The notes beneath the pieces were generated by a model. It saw nothing but the letters and a program-made list of their open reading frames with translations, did no database searches and was not told the DNA's origin. A stretch of 64,000 bases of DNA from Acinetobacter lwoffii. GTDB lineage: Bacteria > Pseudomonadota > Gammaproteobacteria > Pseudomonadales > Moraxellaceae. The stretch is taken from assembly GCF_029024105.1 (NCBI RefSeq), contig NZ_CP118963.1:2852001-2916000 (forward strand), in the 5' to 3' direction. Position numbers and translations under genes: made by a program. Below, in pieces: positions 26,801-35,818 of the stretch (within the stretch, counting starts at the first letter, position 1; each line of letters begins with the position of its first letter).

Positions 26801-27940
26801 GGTTTGTGGCAAACGGGTCTGCACACTTTGAATAATATGAAATTCCAGATAGGTCGTAAGCTGTTGCAGCTGCTCATCCAGATACTGTTTGACCTCACAC
26901 AGCGCATCAATTGCCACGATCAGACTATGTTGCAAAATCAGCTGCTGCTCTGCATCCGGACAGCTTTTGTTAAAGACCTGAGTGGTCGGCTGGAAATCGG
27001 TTTTCTTGCGGCGCAAATGGCACAGATTCAGTAAAATCGGCTGCAATTCAGCATCAAAGAAACTCATTGTTCCTTGAGTTTTCAGGGCTGCGCTCCAGGT
27101 CATAAAGTTTTCACAAATTTCGGTTAACTTGGTCAAAAAACTCTTGTGAAAATACTTCGGACTTTCCTGACAATAACGCCGCATGACGGCAAGATCATGC
27201 TCCTGAATATTCACTAATTGACTGATGCAGGCTTCCAATTTGTTCAGGTCACATTCAGCCGGTTCGATCTTCCGAAAATGCTGCTTGCTGAAATTCAGGG
27301 CATCACGCACCAGCCCGGTATAATGCTCCACCGGTTTCAGCAGATTCTGGACATACAGATGATTGACCATATATTGCGGCTGCTGCTGGATCCAGTCACG
27401 CAGCACATCATGAATCAGCTGCTGGATATACAGATCTTGATCTTCGGTCAGTTCTGCACGTTCAATCTTGCCACTTTCAAAGGCAAATTCACGTAACAGT
27501 TTCTGGCTAAAGCTGTCCAGGGTGCCGACAAACAGTTCATCCAGCTGGTTCAACACCAGACGTAAACGGCGACGGGCATAATCCAGTCGTGAACCATAAT
27601 CTTTCAGTACCTGCTGAAATAAAGGATCGGTTTCATTCTGGATTTTTGCTGTAATTTCAACTGAATTGAGCTGCTGATGACGCTGGATATAAGCCAGCGT
27701 TTCCTCGACCCGAAGCCGTACCCGGTTTTTCAGTTCAGCCGTGGCCTTACGGGTAAATGTCGTCGCAATCACCTGATGCGGATAATACTGGTCCAGAAAA
27801 ATCCGCACCATCAGACTGGATAGCGTATAGGTCTTGCCGGTGCCTGCCGAGGCTTCAATCCAGTGTAGGCCCCGAAACTTCATGTCCTGAATCGGATTGG
27901 TAGAAATGGCTGTTTGCGTCTGCTGCTTTAAGAAAGTCAT
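23816..27940 (-). CDS. recB: exodeoxyribonuclease V subunit RecB
   Basis: 3'-5' helicase and nuclease subunit of RecBCD, which loads RecA at Chi-type sites. The 1374 residues are longer than E. coli RecB (1180). Walker A is IEASAGTGKTYTLSSLMVR (about residues 28-46); UvrD-type motifs include VDEFQDTNQDQD, GDPKQAIYGFRGGD and QLMTIHASKGLEFKVVFL. The C-terminal nuclease domain has SIDLVYFDGQRYHIADYKSNF, with the expected Asp, Asp and Lys. It starts 4 bases after the recC stop and has no strong ribosome site of its own, so translational coupling to recC is likely. Confidence 0.96.
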   Translation of the reverse strand: MTFLKQQTQTAISTNPIQDMKFRGLHWIEASAGTGKTYTLSSLMVRIFLDQYYPHQVIATTFTRKATAELKNRVRLRVEETLAYIQRHQQLNSVEITAKIQNETDPLFQQVLKDYGSRLDYARRRLRLVLNQLDELFVGTLDSFSQKLLREFAFESGKIERAELTEDQDLYIQQLIHDVLRDWIQQQPQYMVNHLYVQNLLKPVEHYTGLVRDALNFSKQHFRKIEPAECDLNKLEACISQLVNIQEHDLAVMRRYCQESPKYFHKSFLTKLTEICENFMTWSAALKTQGTMSFFDAELQPILLNLCHLRRKKTDFQPTTQVFNKSCPDAEQQLILQHSLIVAIDALCEVKQYLDEQLQQLTTYLEFHIIQSVQTRLPQTLQQQGETTFSQQIRTLAEALQGQQGQRFAQFVQARYPLILVDEFQDTNQDQDDLLAKIWRDANRVQSGCMIMVGDPKQAIYGFRGGDMLTYNKAHADVLHKQGREYTLMQNHRSVKPLVEVVDALFQRQMDFGEQVQYTLIQAGSRPHPDLVDMGRINPQPLRWIQLGESDLEADQVAWKIRALLNQSAQQQLYFQQQEHQQSLSADDIAVLGFGHFALEQVKQRLQRMGIPSYKESKQSVFASPIAQDVAAVLTAIMDPFNEAKVKRALLTRLLGFNLKKLIDLQSQSEGLSRYIADLDIIREMWFEKGFLTAWNYALNLFQVWTNLVASQSLDNERVVVNLRHLTEMLSQQSEYYQGAQKLYHWYLRQLQSPSGKDSEKERKLSGDHGVQLMTIHASKGLEFKVVFLLGADAAFDVNKGNLNFSLSAPEQDNILEQSRVIAVNHKNLHEQAILQNAARNAAENHRLWYVALTRASHRVYAMLQDQNAQSDSGLAFWRGQGDQLFQHALSLVEQPLSQEPPRLVEQSSHHQVDMRAQPLPERQFYPRTKTSFTALSQHQLHGHILQDDLVMASEQPDSAADEIHFTGLEEQPAAVPLDWIRLNFPKGTVAGTFLHSIFEHIDFQDSSYWNLEIRRRFKNTAPQIWQELKEKFEQAFHIRSVLEQAFSLHYQAAVVNLRTLFQATAQADFKAEELRHSMQRVLSSLNYKLLTGIRLHDQSKAYRQQWQQLFHSAQQLDRSGLLEFLGQFQVYFDGLEDDSFIQFFEQEVAQLTRSASTESLNVDSIFQTAFDGLLDEITEDILLNLMHDWVHDILATPIQVDFALAQLEAKQYLSEFPFYLSLTDAPLQIRQIHQLFLEHNMVMSDFNEAKSARYLTGSIDLVYFDGQRYHIADYKSNFLGPDQQHYSAEAIQQNMSQSSYWLQAALYLVALHRYLSANMQGYSIQQQLGGATYLYLRGMNGQAQQGAYHWQPSLEFIEKLDQILGYFEQKKSA

Positions 27941-27944
27941 ACGG

Positions 27945-30900
27945 CTATTTCACCCATTCCAGATGTTGATGAATTGGTGCATACAGGCCATGGGCAAAAT
28001 CATGACAGCAGTTTTGCAAGGCCAGATCCGGATCCTGATCTTGCAAAATAAATTGCCAATCCTGATGCAAGACACTAGATTCATTCGAAGTCAATGGCTT
28101 AGCTGTTTTAGGACTATAACTGTTGTTCCAGGCTTCCAACAATTCCTGCATTTCCACAATGGTCATTTTACCCTGTTCATTCTCGGCCCACTGCCACTCT
28201 TTTTTCATCAGTAATTCTGCCGGCAAGACCAGCGGCTGCTGTTGACCAATTTCCCACGCCTTTAACCAGAGCTGCAAATACTCATGTGCCTTGCTCGAAC
28301 TCAAGCCAGAAAACTTCAGGGTTTTATTACTGAAAATGACAATGCGCTCCAGTTCTGGTGAGCGTGCATCGTCATTCAAGTAAGCCAGCCACAGCAGATA
28401 CTCCAGCCAGATCTGGGCACGGCGTTTTTCCGAGGCCGAAGAGGATTGCATACTCAGCCAGTAGCTGCTGTGTGGAACCTGAGGCACGTTTATATGAATG
28501 ATCAGTTCAGGACTGAACTGCAGGGATTGTTGGGTGACTGGCGTCAGTTCTTTGCCCAACTGTAGCAAACGTTCTTGCAATAACTGCTGTTCCTGCTGGC
28601 TGCCCAGCCAGGTGGCTTGCTGGGTTTTGCCCACCGGCAAACGGTCTAGCATCAGGTTTGGCTCAATCTCCTGCTCTTGTTGTAACAGGAAATCCCGCAC
28701 CTGATACTGTTCCAGCTTGTTCAATAATAAGGGTTCCCGGGAACTCGGCAAATCGGCATAGCGAATCGTGGAAACCCCGACACTTTTCAGGAATAGACGT
28801 GCCGGGAAAATCATATCGCGGATCCATTCATCACCTTTGAGTACCCGGATTTCTTTTTGTTCCAATGCCGGATAATGTGCATTAATCCAGCTGCTGCGTT
28901 TGCCTTCGGCGCTGCGGATATATTCTGCCACTGCAAACCACTGATCCTGATAACGTGGTGTCTGCATATCTGCGAATCCGGCTGGATCAAAAGGCTGCAA
29001 GGGATGTACATGATAAAGCTGCTGGATATGTTGAGCGACCGATAGACCATGAATATCCACCATCGGATCGACTTCGACATCCGGCTGTTCAGACTGGCAG
29101 ATCAGCGCGATATGTTGAACCAGTTCCTGCAAGGCAGTGGATGGATCGCGAGCCTCACCATCCTCCAGATCAAAGCCATTATAGAACAGCCATAGATTTT
29201 CCTGTGCCAGCAGCAAGGCATCCAGAAAGGCGCCCTGCTCGTCATCCAGACGGGAACGGTCACCGAGTTGCGGCTTCAGGCTGCGCATCAGGTCAAACGG
29301 AACCTGTTGATTACGGCTCGGAAATTTACCGCTATCCAGATTCAGCATCACCACCAGTTTATAAGGCAATGGCCGGATCTGACCAATCTGGCTAAAAGTA
29401 ATCTGTCCGGTCGGTTCGGCCTGATCCAGCTGCATCTCCAGGGTATTCTGAATTTCTTCCAGCACATAAGGCAGAGGCAGACTGAGTGCCACCAGTTCCT
29501 GACTGGCATGCGGATCATCCTGGTCATGATAATCGGCCAAGGTCAGCATCCGCATTTGCTTGTCGATAATCTCGGCAACAGTTTTGAGTGATTCTACCCC
29601 GGCATCACGGAACTCGTTCAGGTCGGTGCGCAGATATTCCAGCCAAGTTTTGACTGGCGTGCGTTGTCCGGTTTCATGTAAAGTCAGCCAGTCACGGCGC
29701 TGTACCAGATCCTGATAAATCCGGATCAGGGTCGATATCAACGGAAAATCACTGGTCAGAACCTTGGCATAACTCAAGGTATCCTGAAATAGGGTATGTT
29801 CAGGAATCGCCAGACCCAACGCCAGACGGTCCAGCGCGAATTTAAAGCTAAACCGGTAATCCTCATCGCCTGCGCTGAGGCTTTGCTGTAAATGCTGCTG
29901 GTCCAGTCCACGCTTAAAGCCAGCATCTGTCAGCAACTGCAACATCCGCTCTACCTGACTATAGTCCAGACCATAATACTGTTGGGTCGCATTCAGGCTA
30001 AGCCAGTCGGCAAAGTCCTCAATACTGAAACGGCGCCGTACCCACTGAATCCGGCCCAGTACCGCGCGCCAGGCGTTGCTGACATCCAGACGCGACACCC
30101 CGGCAATCTGGATCGGTAAATACAGGTTATCTTTCTGCAGGCGTTTGCTGCCAGTCTCATGCTCACGTGGTGGCGGCGCAAAGACACTGCGAATTGCCGG
30201 TTCCAGTTCTTTCAAACTTGGCGTCAACACCAGAATATCACTCGGCTGACGCGGCGCGTCATGAGTATCTTGAGCCAGCCAGTGAATCAGCTGTTCTTTG
30301 AGGACTTCTAGCTGACGTAATGAAGAATGACAGACATGAATCTGTACCGAATCATCATCAGGGCTTAAAGCATATTGATGCTGTTCAGGCTCGAGTAAAT
30401 ACAGGATATCCGACTGGATTTTGGCCAGCAGCCTGTCCTGATATTCATCGACAAAGACATCAGCCCAGAGACCCTCTTCCCCCGAAGACAGTTTAGAGAG
30501 TAGAGAAAAATGATCCCGTGCCTGCTTGCCGAATCGGGTCAGAAGCGGATGCCGCGATTCCCGGTCTTCGGCATTAAAGTTCAGCTGCTTGATCCTGAAG
30601 TCTTTTATTTCCGCATCATTCGGTTTACGTTGACGGGTTTTTTCAAAACGCTGAATAAAGCGCTCTTCCCGCTGCAAATCAAATCTGGCTTTCCAGTCCG
30701 GATCGACACTGTCGGCCCAGTATTCCTGCGAGGGGTTGAAGTGAAAAATATAGATATCAATGTATTGCCCCAAACGGCGTAAAAAATCCAGCTGGCTGGG
30801 TGGCAGTTCCAGCAGGCTAAATACCACAATCTGGGCCGGCAGTCGTTTTAGAGCCTGAGCGCGGGTTTCTGCATTCTCCAGCCGCTCCCAATACAGGCGT

Positions 30901-31655
30901 TCAATCTCCAGGATTTTGGCATAATCATCCTGAAATACATGCTGCCACAACCAGCGTTGCCAGGCTTCCAGTTCACGCGCCTGAATCTTGACAAAATCCG
31001 CCACCTGCATCTCATGGCCATTTTCATCTTTGGGGCTATAGATCATCTGTTCGATATCAAGCGCAATATCCTGTCCCCAGGCCTCGAGCCAGTTACTCGG
31101 ACAACTGCAGTTGTTTGGAGGACAGTTACGCGCGCAATAACCGCGATAATCCATATAATGACTGAACAAACGTGACACCTGCTCCGCCACCCAGTATAGC
31201 ATGCTCTGTTTTTTCAGCTGTTTTTCTGTGCCCTGTTCCAGCCGGTCGGCACTGTCATAAATCCGCTTCACAATGGAATACAGTGGATGATCGACATCTA
31301 AAGGAATCTGTTCAGGCAGAATGCATTTTCGCAGCGCCTGAAACACGCGCCATTTGATGATAATGCGCGGAATATTGGCTTCACGGACCTGCTCTACTTC
31401 TTTGGGAGCATTCAATACCCACTGATAAGAGGTCCATTGAAAGGCGCGAATCCGGTGATGAAACTGGGTATTGGCGCTAATGCCTTTTTTCTCGGCAATT
31501 TTCTGGGTCAGCCAAGTTTCTACAGCCGGAGATGGCACAATAAAATGCCGGGTTTGTAACACCTCAAATGGATTCCGGGCAGTCTGGTTGACAATACGCA
31601 GCATACTATCCAAAAGCACATCAATACGTTGACTCTGAATAACATGGATGGCCAT
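27945..31655 (-). CDS. recC: exodeoxyribonuclease V subunit RecC
   Basis: Chi-recognising subunit of RecBCD with an inactivated helicase/nuclease fold. The 1236 residues include the RecC N-terminal signature (FIVPSPAVETWLTQKIAEKKGI, ANTQFHHR), a central region with VICHSSLRQLEVLKEQLIHWL-type motifs and a GQIRPLPYKLVVMLNLDSGKFP segment typical of RecC. An unusual Cys-rich stretch, CARNCPPNNCSCPSNW, lies near residues 172-187. The ATG at 31655 follows AGGGGAACC. It is first in the recC-recB-recD operon and divergent from the gene at 31832; the thyA/ptrA neighbours of E. coli are absent. Confidence 0.95.
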   Translation of the reverse strand: MAIHVIQSQRIDVLLDSMLRIVNQTARNPFEVLQTRHFIVPSPAVETWLTQKIAEKKGISANTQFHHRIRAFQWTSYQWVLNAPKEVEQVREANIPRIIIKWRVFQALRKCILPEQIPLDVDHPLYSIVKRIYDSADRLEQGTEKQLKKQSMLYWVAEQVSRLFSHYMDYRGYCARNCPPNNCSCPSNWLEAWGQDIALDIEQMIYSPKDENGHEMQVADFVKIQARELEAWQRWLWQHVFQDDYAKILEIERLYWERLENAETRAQALKRLPAQIVVFSLLELPPSQLDFLRRLGQYIDIYIFHFNPSQEYWADSVDPDWKARFDLQREERFIQRFEKTRQRKPNDAEIKDFRIKQLNFNAEDRESRHPLLTRFGKQARDHFSLLSKLSSGEEGLWADVFVDEYQDRLLAKIQSDILYLLEPEQHQYALSPDDDSVQIHVCHSSLRQLEVLKEQLIHWLAQDTHDAPRQPSDILVLTPSLKELEPAIRSVFAPPPREHETGSKRLQKDNLYLPIQIAGVSRLDVSNAWRAVLGRIQWVRRRFSIEDFADWLSLNATQQYYGLDYSQVERMLQLLTDAGFKRGLDQQHLQQSLSAGDEDYRFSFKFALDRLALGLAIPEHTLFQDTLSYAKVLTSDFPLISTLIRIYQDLVQRRDWLTLHETGQRTPVKTWLEYLRTDLNEFRDAGVESLKTVAEIIDKQMRMLTLADYHDQDDPHASQELVALSLPLPYVLEEIQNTLEMQLDQAEPTGQITFSQIGQIRPLPYKLVVMLNLDSGKFPSRNQQVPFDLMRSLKPQLGDRSRLDDEQGAFLDALLLAQENLWLFYNGFDLEDGEARDPSTALQELVQHIALICQSEQPDVEVDPMVDIHGLSVAQHIQQLYHVHPLQPFDPAGFADMQTPRYQDQWFAVAEYIRSAEGKRSSWINAHYPALEQKEIRVLKGDEWIRDMIFPARLFLKSVGVSTIRYADLPSSREPLLLNKLEQYQVRDFLLQQEQEIEPNLMLDRLPVGKTQQATWLGSQQEQQLLQERLLQLGKELTPVTQQSLQFSPELIIHINVPQVPHSSYWLSMQSSSASEKRRAQIWLEYLLWLAYLNDDARSPELERIVIFSNKTLKFSGLSSSKAHEYLQLWLKAWEIGQQQPLVLPAELLMKKEWQWAENEQGKMTIVEMQELLEAWNNSYSPKTAKPLTSNESSVLHQDWQFILQDQDPDLALQNCCHDFAHGLYAPIHQHLEWVK

Positions 31656-31831
31656 TGGTTCCCCTGAACTGCTGAATGTGGTTCTTACTACAAAACGATA
31701 AAGATTATTTACTATACATCCCGAACGCGCTATGACACTTTAAAACCACACTTCAGTCGAAAAATTTCTTTGAAAAAAGCATCTTAAAGATGCTTGAATA
31801 GAAAAAACAACATAGAGCTTAGGTAGTGCCC

Positions 31832-32332
31832 ATGAAATTAGATAAAATTCCTGAACGTCTCGATCCGAGCCTAGATTTAGAACAAATCCGCGCCGAGTGC
31901 CTGGAACTCACCAAAAAACGCGCCTATTATTCTGCCGGTGCTGCGGTTATTCCAGTGCCGTTTATGGACGTGGTCATTGATATCGGTATCTTGTCGCAAT
32001 TGATTCCCGAGATCAATGCCCGCTTCGGCCTGGCGCCTGACCAGATCAGTGTCTATGATCCAAAAACCCGTCAGGTGCACTGGAATGAGTTGCGTAAACG
32101 CGGCGTAGAATTTTCTGGTCTGGTGGTCGCACGTACGGCAGTTAAAAAATCTTTGAACAATGTTGCAGCGAAAGTGATCACAAAGCAAGTCACAAAATTC
32201 ATTCCGCTGGGCGGCCAACTGGTGGCGGCAAGTCTGGGCTATTTTGTCATGAAAAAGATTGCTGAAGCACATGTAGAGGAATGCTACCGTGCAGCTAAAA
32301 ATATCCAGCAAAAACAGGTGGCGCAAGGTTAA
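31832..32332 (+). CDS. unknown protein with hydrophobic helices, possibly DUF697-like
   Basis: A 166-residue protein I cannot name. The middle has two amphipathic or membrane-facing helices: SAGAAVIPVPFMDVVIDIGILSQLI (about 35-60), whose P-x-P-F-x-D pattern recalls the DUF697/EcsC-like domain of YcjF-type proteins, and LGGQLVAASLGYFVMKKIAEAHVEECY near the end. The segment between is charged and helical. The frame opens at a GTG (31826), but the ATG at 31832 has an AGG at 8 bases. It is divergent from recC and convergent with pap, with a perfect stem-loop in between. The family link is a guess from pattern. Confidence 0.6.
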   Translation: MKLDKIPERLDPSLDLEQIRAECLELTKKRAYYSAGAAVIPVPFMDVVIDIGILSQLIPEINARFGLAPDQISVYDPKTRQVHWNELRKRGVEFSGLVVARTAVKKSLNNVAAKVITKQVTKFIPLGGQLVAASLGYFVMKKIAEAHVEECYRAAKNIQQKQVAQG

Positions 32333-32375
32333 AATCCGGGTGAGCTGAATTTTTGCAGCCCTCTAGATACTCTTA

Positions 32376-32401
32376 CTTCAGGCAGATTATTCTGCCTGAA
32401 G
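32376..32401. terminator. perfect 11-bp stem-loop between convergent genes
   Basis: CTTCAGGCAGA, loop TTAT, TCTGCCTGAAG. It overlaps the pap stop codon. On the plus strand it is followed by CTGTTTTAAAAT, a weak T-rich tail; on the minus strand there is no T-run. It probably protects or ends both transcripts. Confidence 0.65.
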
Positions 32402-33805
32402 CTGTTTTAAAATAGCCTTTAATACTTCGACCCGTGCGGTATGTTTATCATCAGACGCGATAATGTGCCAAGGCGCTTCCTCAGTCGAAGTATGTTCAAA
32501 CATATCGGCTGCCGCTTTCAGATAATCGTCCCAGCGCTCCCGGTTACGCCAGTCTTCTTCAGTAATTTTAAAACGCTTATGCGGTGTATCTTCACGCGCC
32601 TTGAACCGTGCTGCCTGTTCCTCTTTAGAAATGGCCAGCCAGATTTTCACAATCACCGTTTGATGCTTGACCAGGCTCTGTTCAAAACGGTTAATTTCCG
32701 CATAAGCTCGCTGCCATTCTACCGGACTAGAAAACCCTTCTACCCGTTCTACCAATACCCGACCATACCAGGAACGGTCAAAAATGCAGATATCATCATC
32801 GGTTTGCAGCTTGGTCCAGAAGCGCCATAAATAGGGACGGCTCAGCTCAAATCTTTCTGGTGCAGCAATGGTATGAATTTCATATTCACGTGGATCCAGT
32901 TTTTTGACAATTCGCTTGATCGCGCCGCCCTTGCCGGCAGCATCCATGCCTTCGAACAGAATCACCACATTACGCGAATCGGAACGCATGGCTTTGGCGA
33001 CCTTCGCGGTTAATTTTTTTAGTTCCGGTTTGTAATCTTCTGGCTGGGCTTGAGTCTTGGAAGGATGTTTTAACTGCTCGGGAATCTTGGCCTGCTTCCA
33101 TCTTCCCTTGGCTCTGGCGGGATGATCCGGACAATGTTTCAAGGCACTCAGGATATACTGGGCAAATTGCTGGTCGCGCTGCTGCTCATCTTCGCCATCA
33201 ATAATGAACCAGTCCTCGGTAAAGCGCTGACGCAGGCGCTGCAAGGTGTCATATTCTTTGCGATTGCGCCAGTCCAGACCATGCAGTTGATGCCAGTGAG
33301 TTTCACTCGGATCCATGGCATCCAGACGTTTTTGCAAGACTTTCCAGGACAGGTCAAACCAGACCTTGATCACATCGACATGGTTATTTTTCAGGTCCTG
33401 TTCAAAGGCCTGCATCTCTTGCAGATATTCATCAAACTGTGCATCACTCAGCGGGCTTTCAGCTTGCATGGCACTGCCGAGCAGATCGCTATACCAGTTA
33501 CCAAACAGCACCATGATCTGGCCTTCGGCAGGAATAAAACGTGCATAAGGTTGCCACAAGGTCTGCTTCGGGCCGGCTAGCTGAGGCTTATCGGCTTTCA
33601 CACGCAAATAGCGCGGATCGACCCATTCACGTAACTGTTTAACCGCTTCACCCTTGCCGGCCAGTTCAATGCCATTCACCAGAATCACCAGACTTTTGGC
33701 ATTTTTCTGGCCCCGGGTCTTTTTTAAATTATATTGGGCATCAATCAGCTCGACAGACAGCTGATCTTCATCCATTAACTGAAATTGTGGTTGTTCCATA
33801 CGCAT
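32387..33805 (-). CDS. pap: polyphosphate:AMP phosphotransferase (tandem PPK2 domains)
   Basis: Uses inorganic polyphosphate to phosphorylate AMP to ADP, as first described for Acinetobacter johnsonii. The 472 residues consist of two PPK2 domains, which defines the two-domain PPK2 class. The N-terminal P-loop is the deviant GIELAGKGEAVK (about 49-60). The C-terminal one is the canonical GMDAAGKGGAIKRI (about 290-303), followed by FDRSWYGRVLVERVEGF, the lid and metal-site region. The ATG at 33805 is chosen because AGGG lies 6 bases upstream; the frame begins at a TTG (33811). It is a single gene; its own promoter was not identified. Confidence 0.94.
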   Translation of the reverse strand: MRMEQPQFQLMDEDQLSVELIDAQYNLKKTRGQKNAKSLVILVNGIELAGKGEAVKQLREWVDPRYLRVKADKPQLAGPKQTLWQPYARFIPAEGQIMVLFGNWYSDLLGSAMQAESPLSDAQFDEYLQEMQAFEQDLKNNHVDVIKVWFDLSWKVLQKRLDAMDPSETHWHQLHGLDWRNRKEYDTLQRLRQRFTEDWFIIDGEDEQQRDQQFAQYILSALKHCPDHPARAKGRWKQAKIPEQLKHPSKTQAQPEDYKPELKKLTAKVAKAMRSDSRNVVILFEGMDAAGKGGAIKRIVKKLDPREYEIHTIAAPERFELSRPYLWRFWTKLQTDDDICIFDRSWYGRVLVERVEGFSSPVEWQRAYAEINRFEQSLVKHQTVIVKIWLAISKEEQAARFKAREDTPHKRFKITEEDWRNRERWDDYLKAAADMFEHTSTEEAPWHIIASDDKHTARVEVLKAILKQLQAE

Positions 33806-34010
33806 CTTCAACCCTGATCTTTTATTCTGTTTGCAGTATAGCGAGGAGTTTCAGCGCAAAAATAGCTCTGGCAACGTTTTTCACACGATTAAATTGGCTA
33901 TTTAAACAACAGATTGACATACAAATGCCCGATCTCTGTTCAATTTGTCATAGCAGGATTGTCCGGCAGCCTCTAAGATTCTTGCATCCTCCAATGATAA
34001 TTGAAGCCTC

Positions 34011-34715
34011 ATGTCCAAACTTGCCGTACTCGATGATCTGTTAGCGCATTATTATCAATTGGCTTATCACACCCGGCCTGACATTTTAAGCCGTTTACAG
34101 GATGTGCAGGCCTGGCAAAAAGTCCGCATGCAGCGCACTCATCGCGCCCATTTTGCTGAAAAACAAAACCTGTTGATGTCCGAATATTTCCTGAACCGTC
34201 TCTACGGCGGCGCTGACTTTGATGCGCTGGCGGAACAGATTGCCCGGCTGATGAAATATGCGCATAAAGCAGAAAAAGTTATTCCGGAAAATGCCATTAA
34301 AACCGGCACCTCAGGCGTAGAGTTGGCTATTCTGGCGGTACAGCTGGATGAACAGGTCGCGATTCAGTTATTACAGGATTATCATCCACATGAACCGCTG
34401 ACTGACGAGATGATGCGCCTGACCTATTTGAAACTGGATCAGGGTGAAGCACGCCTGAAACAGTTAGCCCTACTGGATCAGCTCGGTATGAGTCTGGATA
34501 AATATATGCGTTCATTTGTGGTCTATACGGCCTTTAAAATGTGTAAGGGCGCGGCGAATAAATATAACTTTCAGGTGATGTATGAATTTATGCAGGATGG
34601 TTTTCTGGCCATGAAGCCACTCAAATCGGCAGAAAAATTTGTACGCACGTTCACTGCCACCGAACGCCAGATTATCGAGAAAGTACATTCTGGCGATCCG
34701 CTACCGTTTCAGTAA
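34011..34715 (+). CDS. FFLEELY-motif protein
   Basis: A 234-residue, all-helical cytoplasmic protein of the family named for a FFLEELY-type motif, here YFLNRLYGG (about residues 59-67). The N-terminus has HYYQLAYHTRPDILSRLQDVQAWQ, and the C-terminal half has LLDQLGMSLDKYMRSFVVYTAFKMC. Function is unknown. The ATG at 34011 has a weak site (ATGATAATTGAAGCCTC). It is upstream of ubiE with about 145 bp between, without a clear terminator, so partial cotranscription with ubiEJB is possible. Confidence 0.82.
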   Translation: MSKLAVLDDLLAHYYQLAYHTRPDILSRLQDVQAWQKVRMQRTHRAHFAEKQNLLMSEYFLNRLYGGADFDALAEQIARLMKYAHKAEKVIPENAIKTGTSGVELAILAVQLDEQVAIQLLQDYHPHEPLTDEMMRLTYLKLDQGEARLKQLALLDQLGMSLDKYMRSFVVYTAFKMCKGAANKYNFQVMYEFMQDGFLAMKPLKSAEKFVRTFTATERQIIEKVHSGDPLPFQ

Positions 34716-34861
34716 ATACCCGATGAGTATTTCTGCCAAGCGTGAATTTTTCTGTATATTATTCATAACAATTGCATCATGATTGCTGAATAAGCCTTTA
34801 GAATCTGTCATGATGCAGACAATGCAAGATTAACCCGATTGATATGTTAGGAGTGACTCCA

Positions 34862-35806
34862 ATGTCGAATGAAAATACAACGCCTACCCCTACCCCCGAG
34901 TCGGCACAACAGACAGACAAAGTGAGCCCATTCTTAACTGAACCCCTTCCACAAGGCACCCCGCAAGGTCAGCAACAATCTTTAGAACAACGTCTGACTG
35001 ACACGCCTGTGACGGGTACTGTGCCTAAATACAATCTGCCACGCGGTGCCAATACAGGCAACGTCGGCTCAACCACGCACTTTGGCTATCAAACTGTCAA
35101 CAGCGAAGAAAAAGCCCAGAAAGTCGCAGAAGTGTTCCACTCGGTGGCGAGCAAATACGACATCATGAATGATCTGATGTCTTTTGGTATTCATCGCCTG
35201 TGGAAGCGTTTTGCAATCAATATGTCAGGTGTACGCCGTGGCCAGCATGTGCTGGATATCGCGGGTGGTACTGGCGACTTGGCTAAAGTCTTTAGCCGCG
35301 AAGTGGGCCCGACGGGTCATGTGGTACTGTCTGATATTAACGAATCCATGCTGAATGTCGGTCGTGACCGTCTGATTGATGCGGGCTGTACCAATGTCGA
35401 TTTCGTTCTGGCCAATGCCGAAACCTTAGAACCATTTGCAGACAACAGCTTCGATCTTTTAACGATTTCTTTCGGTCTGCGTAACGTGACTGATAAAGAT
35501 GCGGCACTTGCTGCGATGTATCGTGTCCTTAAGCCAGGTGGCCGTTTACTGGTGCTGGAATTCTCTAAACCGGTGTTCGAGCCATTCTCTAAGCTGTATG
35601 ATCTTTATTCGTTCACGGCATTGCCAATCATGGGTAAAATCATTGCCAATGATGCAGAAAGCTATAAATACCTAGCTGAATCGATCCGTATGCATCCGGA
35701 CCAGCGCACCCTAAAAGGCATGATGGAAAATGCCGGCTTCCAGAATTGTGACTATCACAACCTGACTGGCGGGATTGTTGCGGTTCACCGCGGTTTCAAA
35801 CTTTAA
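34862..35806 (+). CDS. ubiE: ubiquinone/menaquinone biosynthesis C-methyltransferase
   Basis: SAM-dependent methyltransferase for the C2 methylation step of ubiquinone synthesis. The conserved core begins near residue 70 (THFGYQTVNSEEKAQKVAEVFHSVASKYD), with the SAM-binding motif VLDIAGGTGDLAKVF and the family motif ISFGLRNVTD. The C-terminus GGIVAVHRGFKL matches E. coli UbiE (251 residues). The extra 60 or so N-terminal residues are Thr/Pro/Gln-rich and look disordered. I chose the ATG at 34862 because TTAGGAGTGACTCCA gives a good ribosome site; the earlier ATG at 34844 lacks one. ubiJ follows after 12 bp, forming ubiEJB. Confidence 0.97.
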   Translation: MSNENTTPTPTPESAQQTDKVSPFLTEPLPQGTPQGQQQSLEQRLTDTPVTGTVPKYNLPRGANTGNVGSTTHFGYQTVNSEEKAQKVAEVFHSVASKYDIMNDLMSFGIHRLWKRFAINMSGVRRGQHVLDIAGGTGDLAKVFSREVGPTGHVVLSDINESMLNVGRDRLIDAGCTNVDFVLANAETLEPFADNSFDLLTISFGLRNVTDKDAALAAMYRVLKPGGRLLVLEFSKPVFEPFSKLYDLYSFTALPIMGKIIANDAESYKYLAESIRMHPDQRTLKGMMENAGFQNCDYHNLTGGIVAVHRGFKL

Positions 35807-35818
35807 GGTTCCTTGCCT

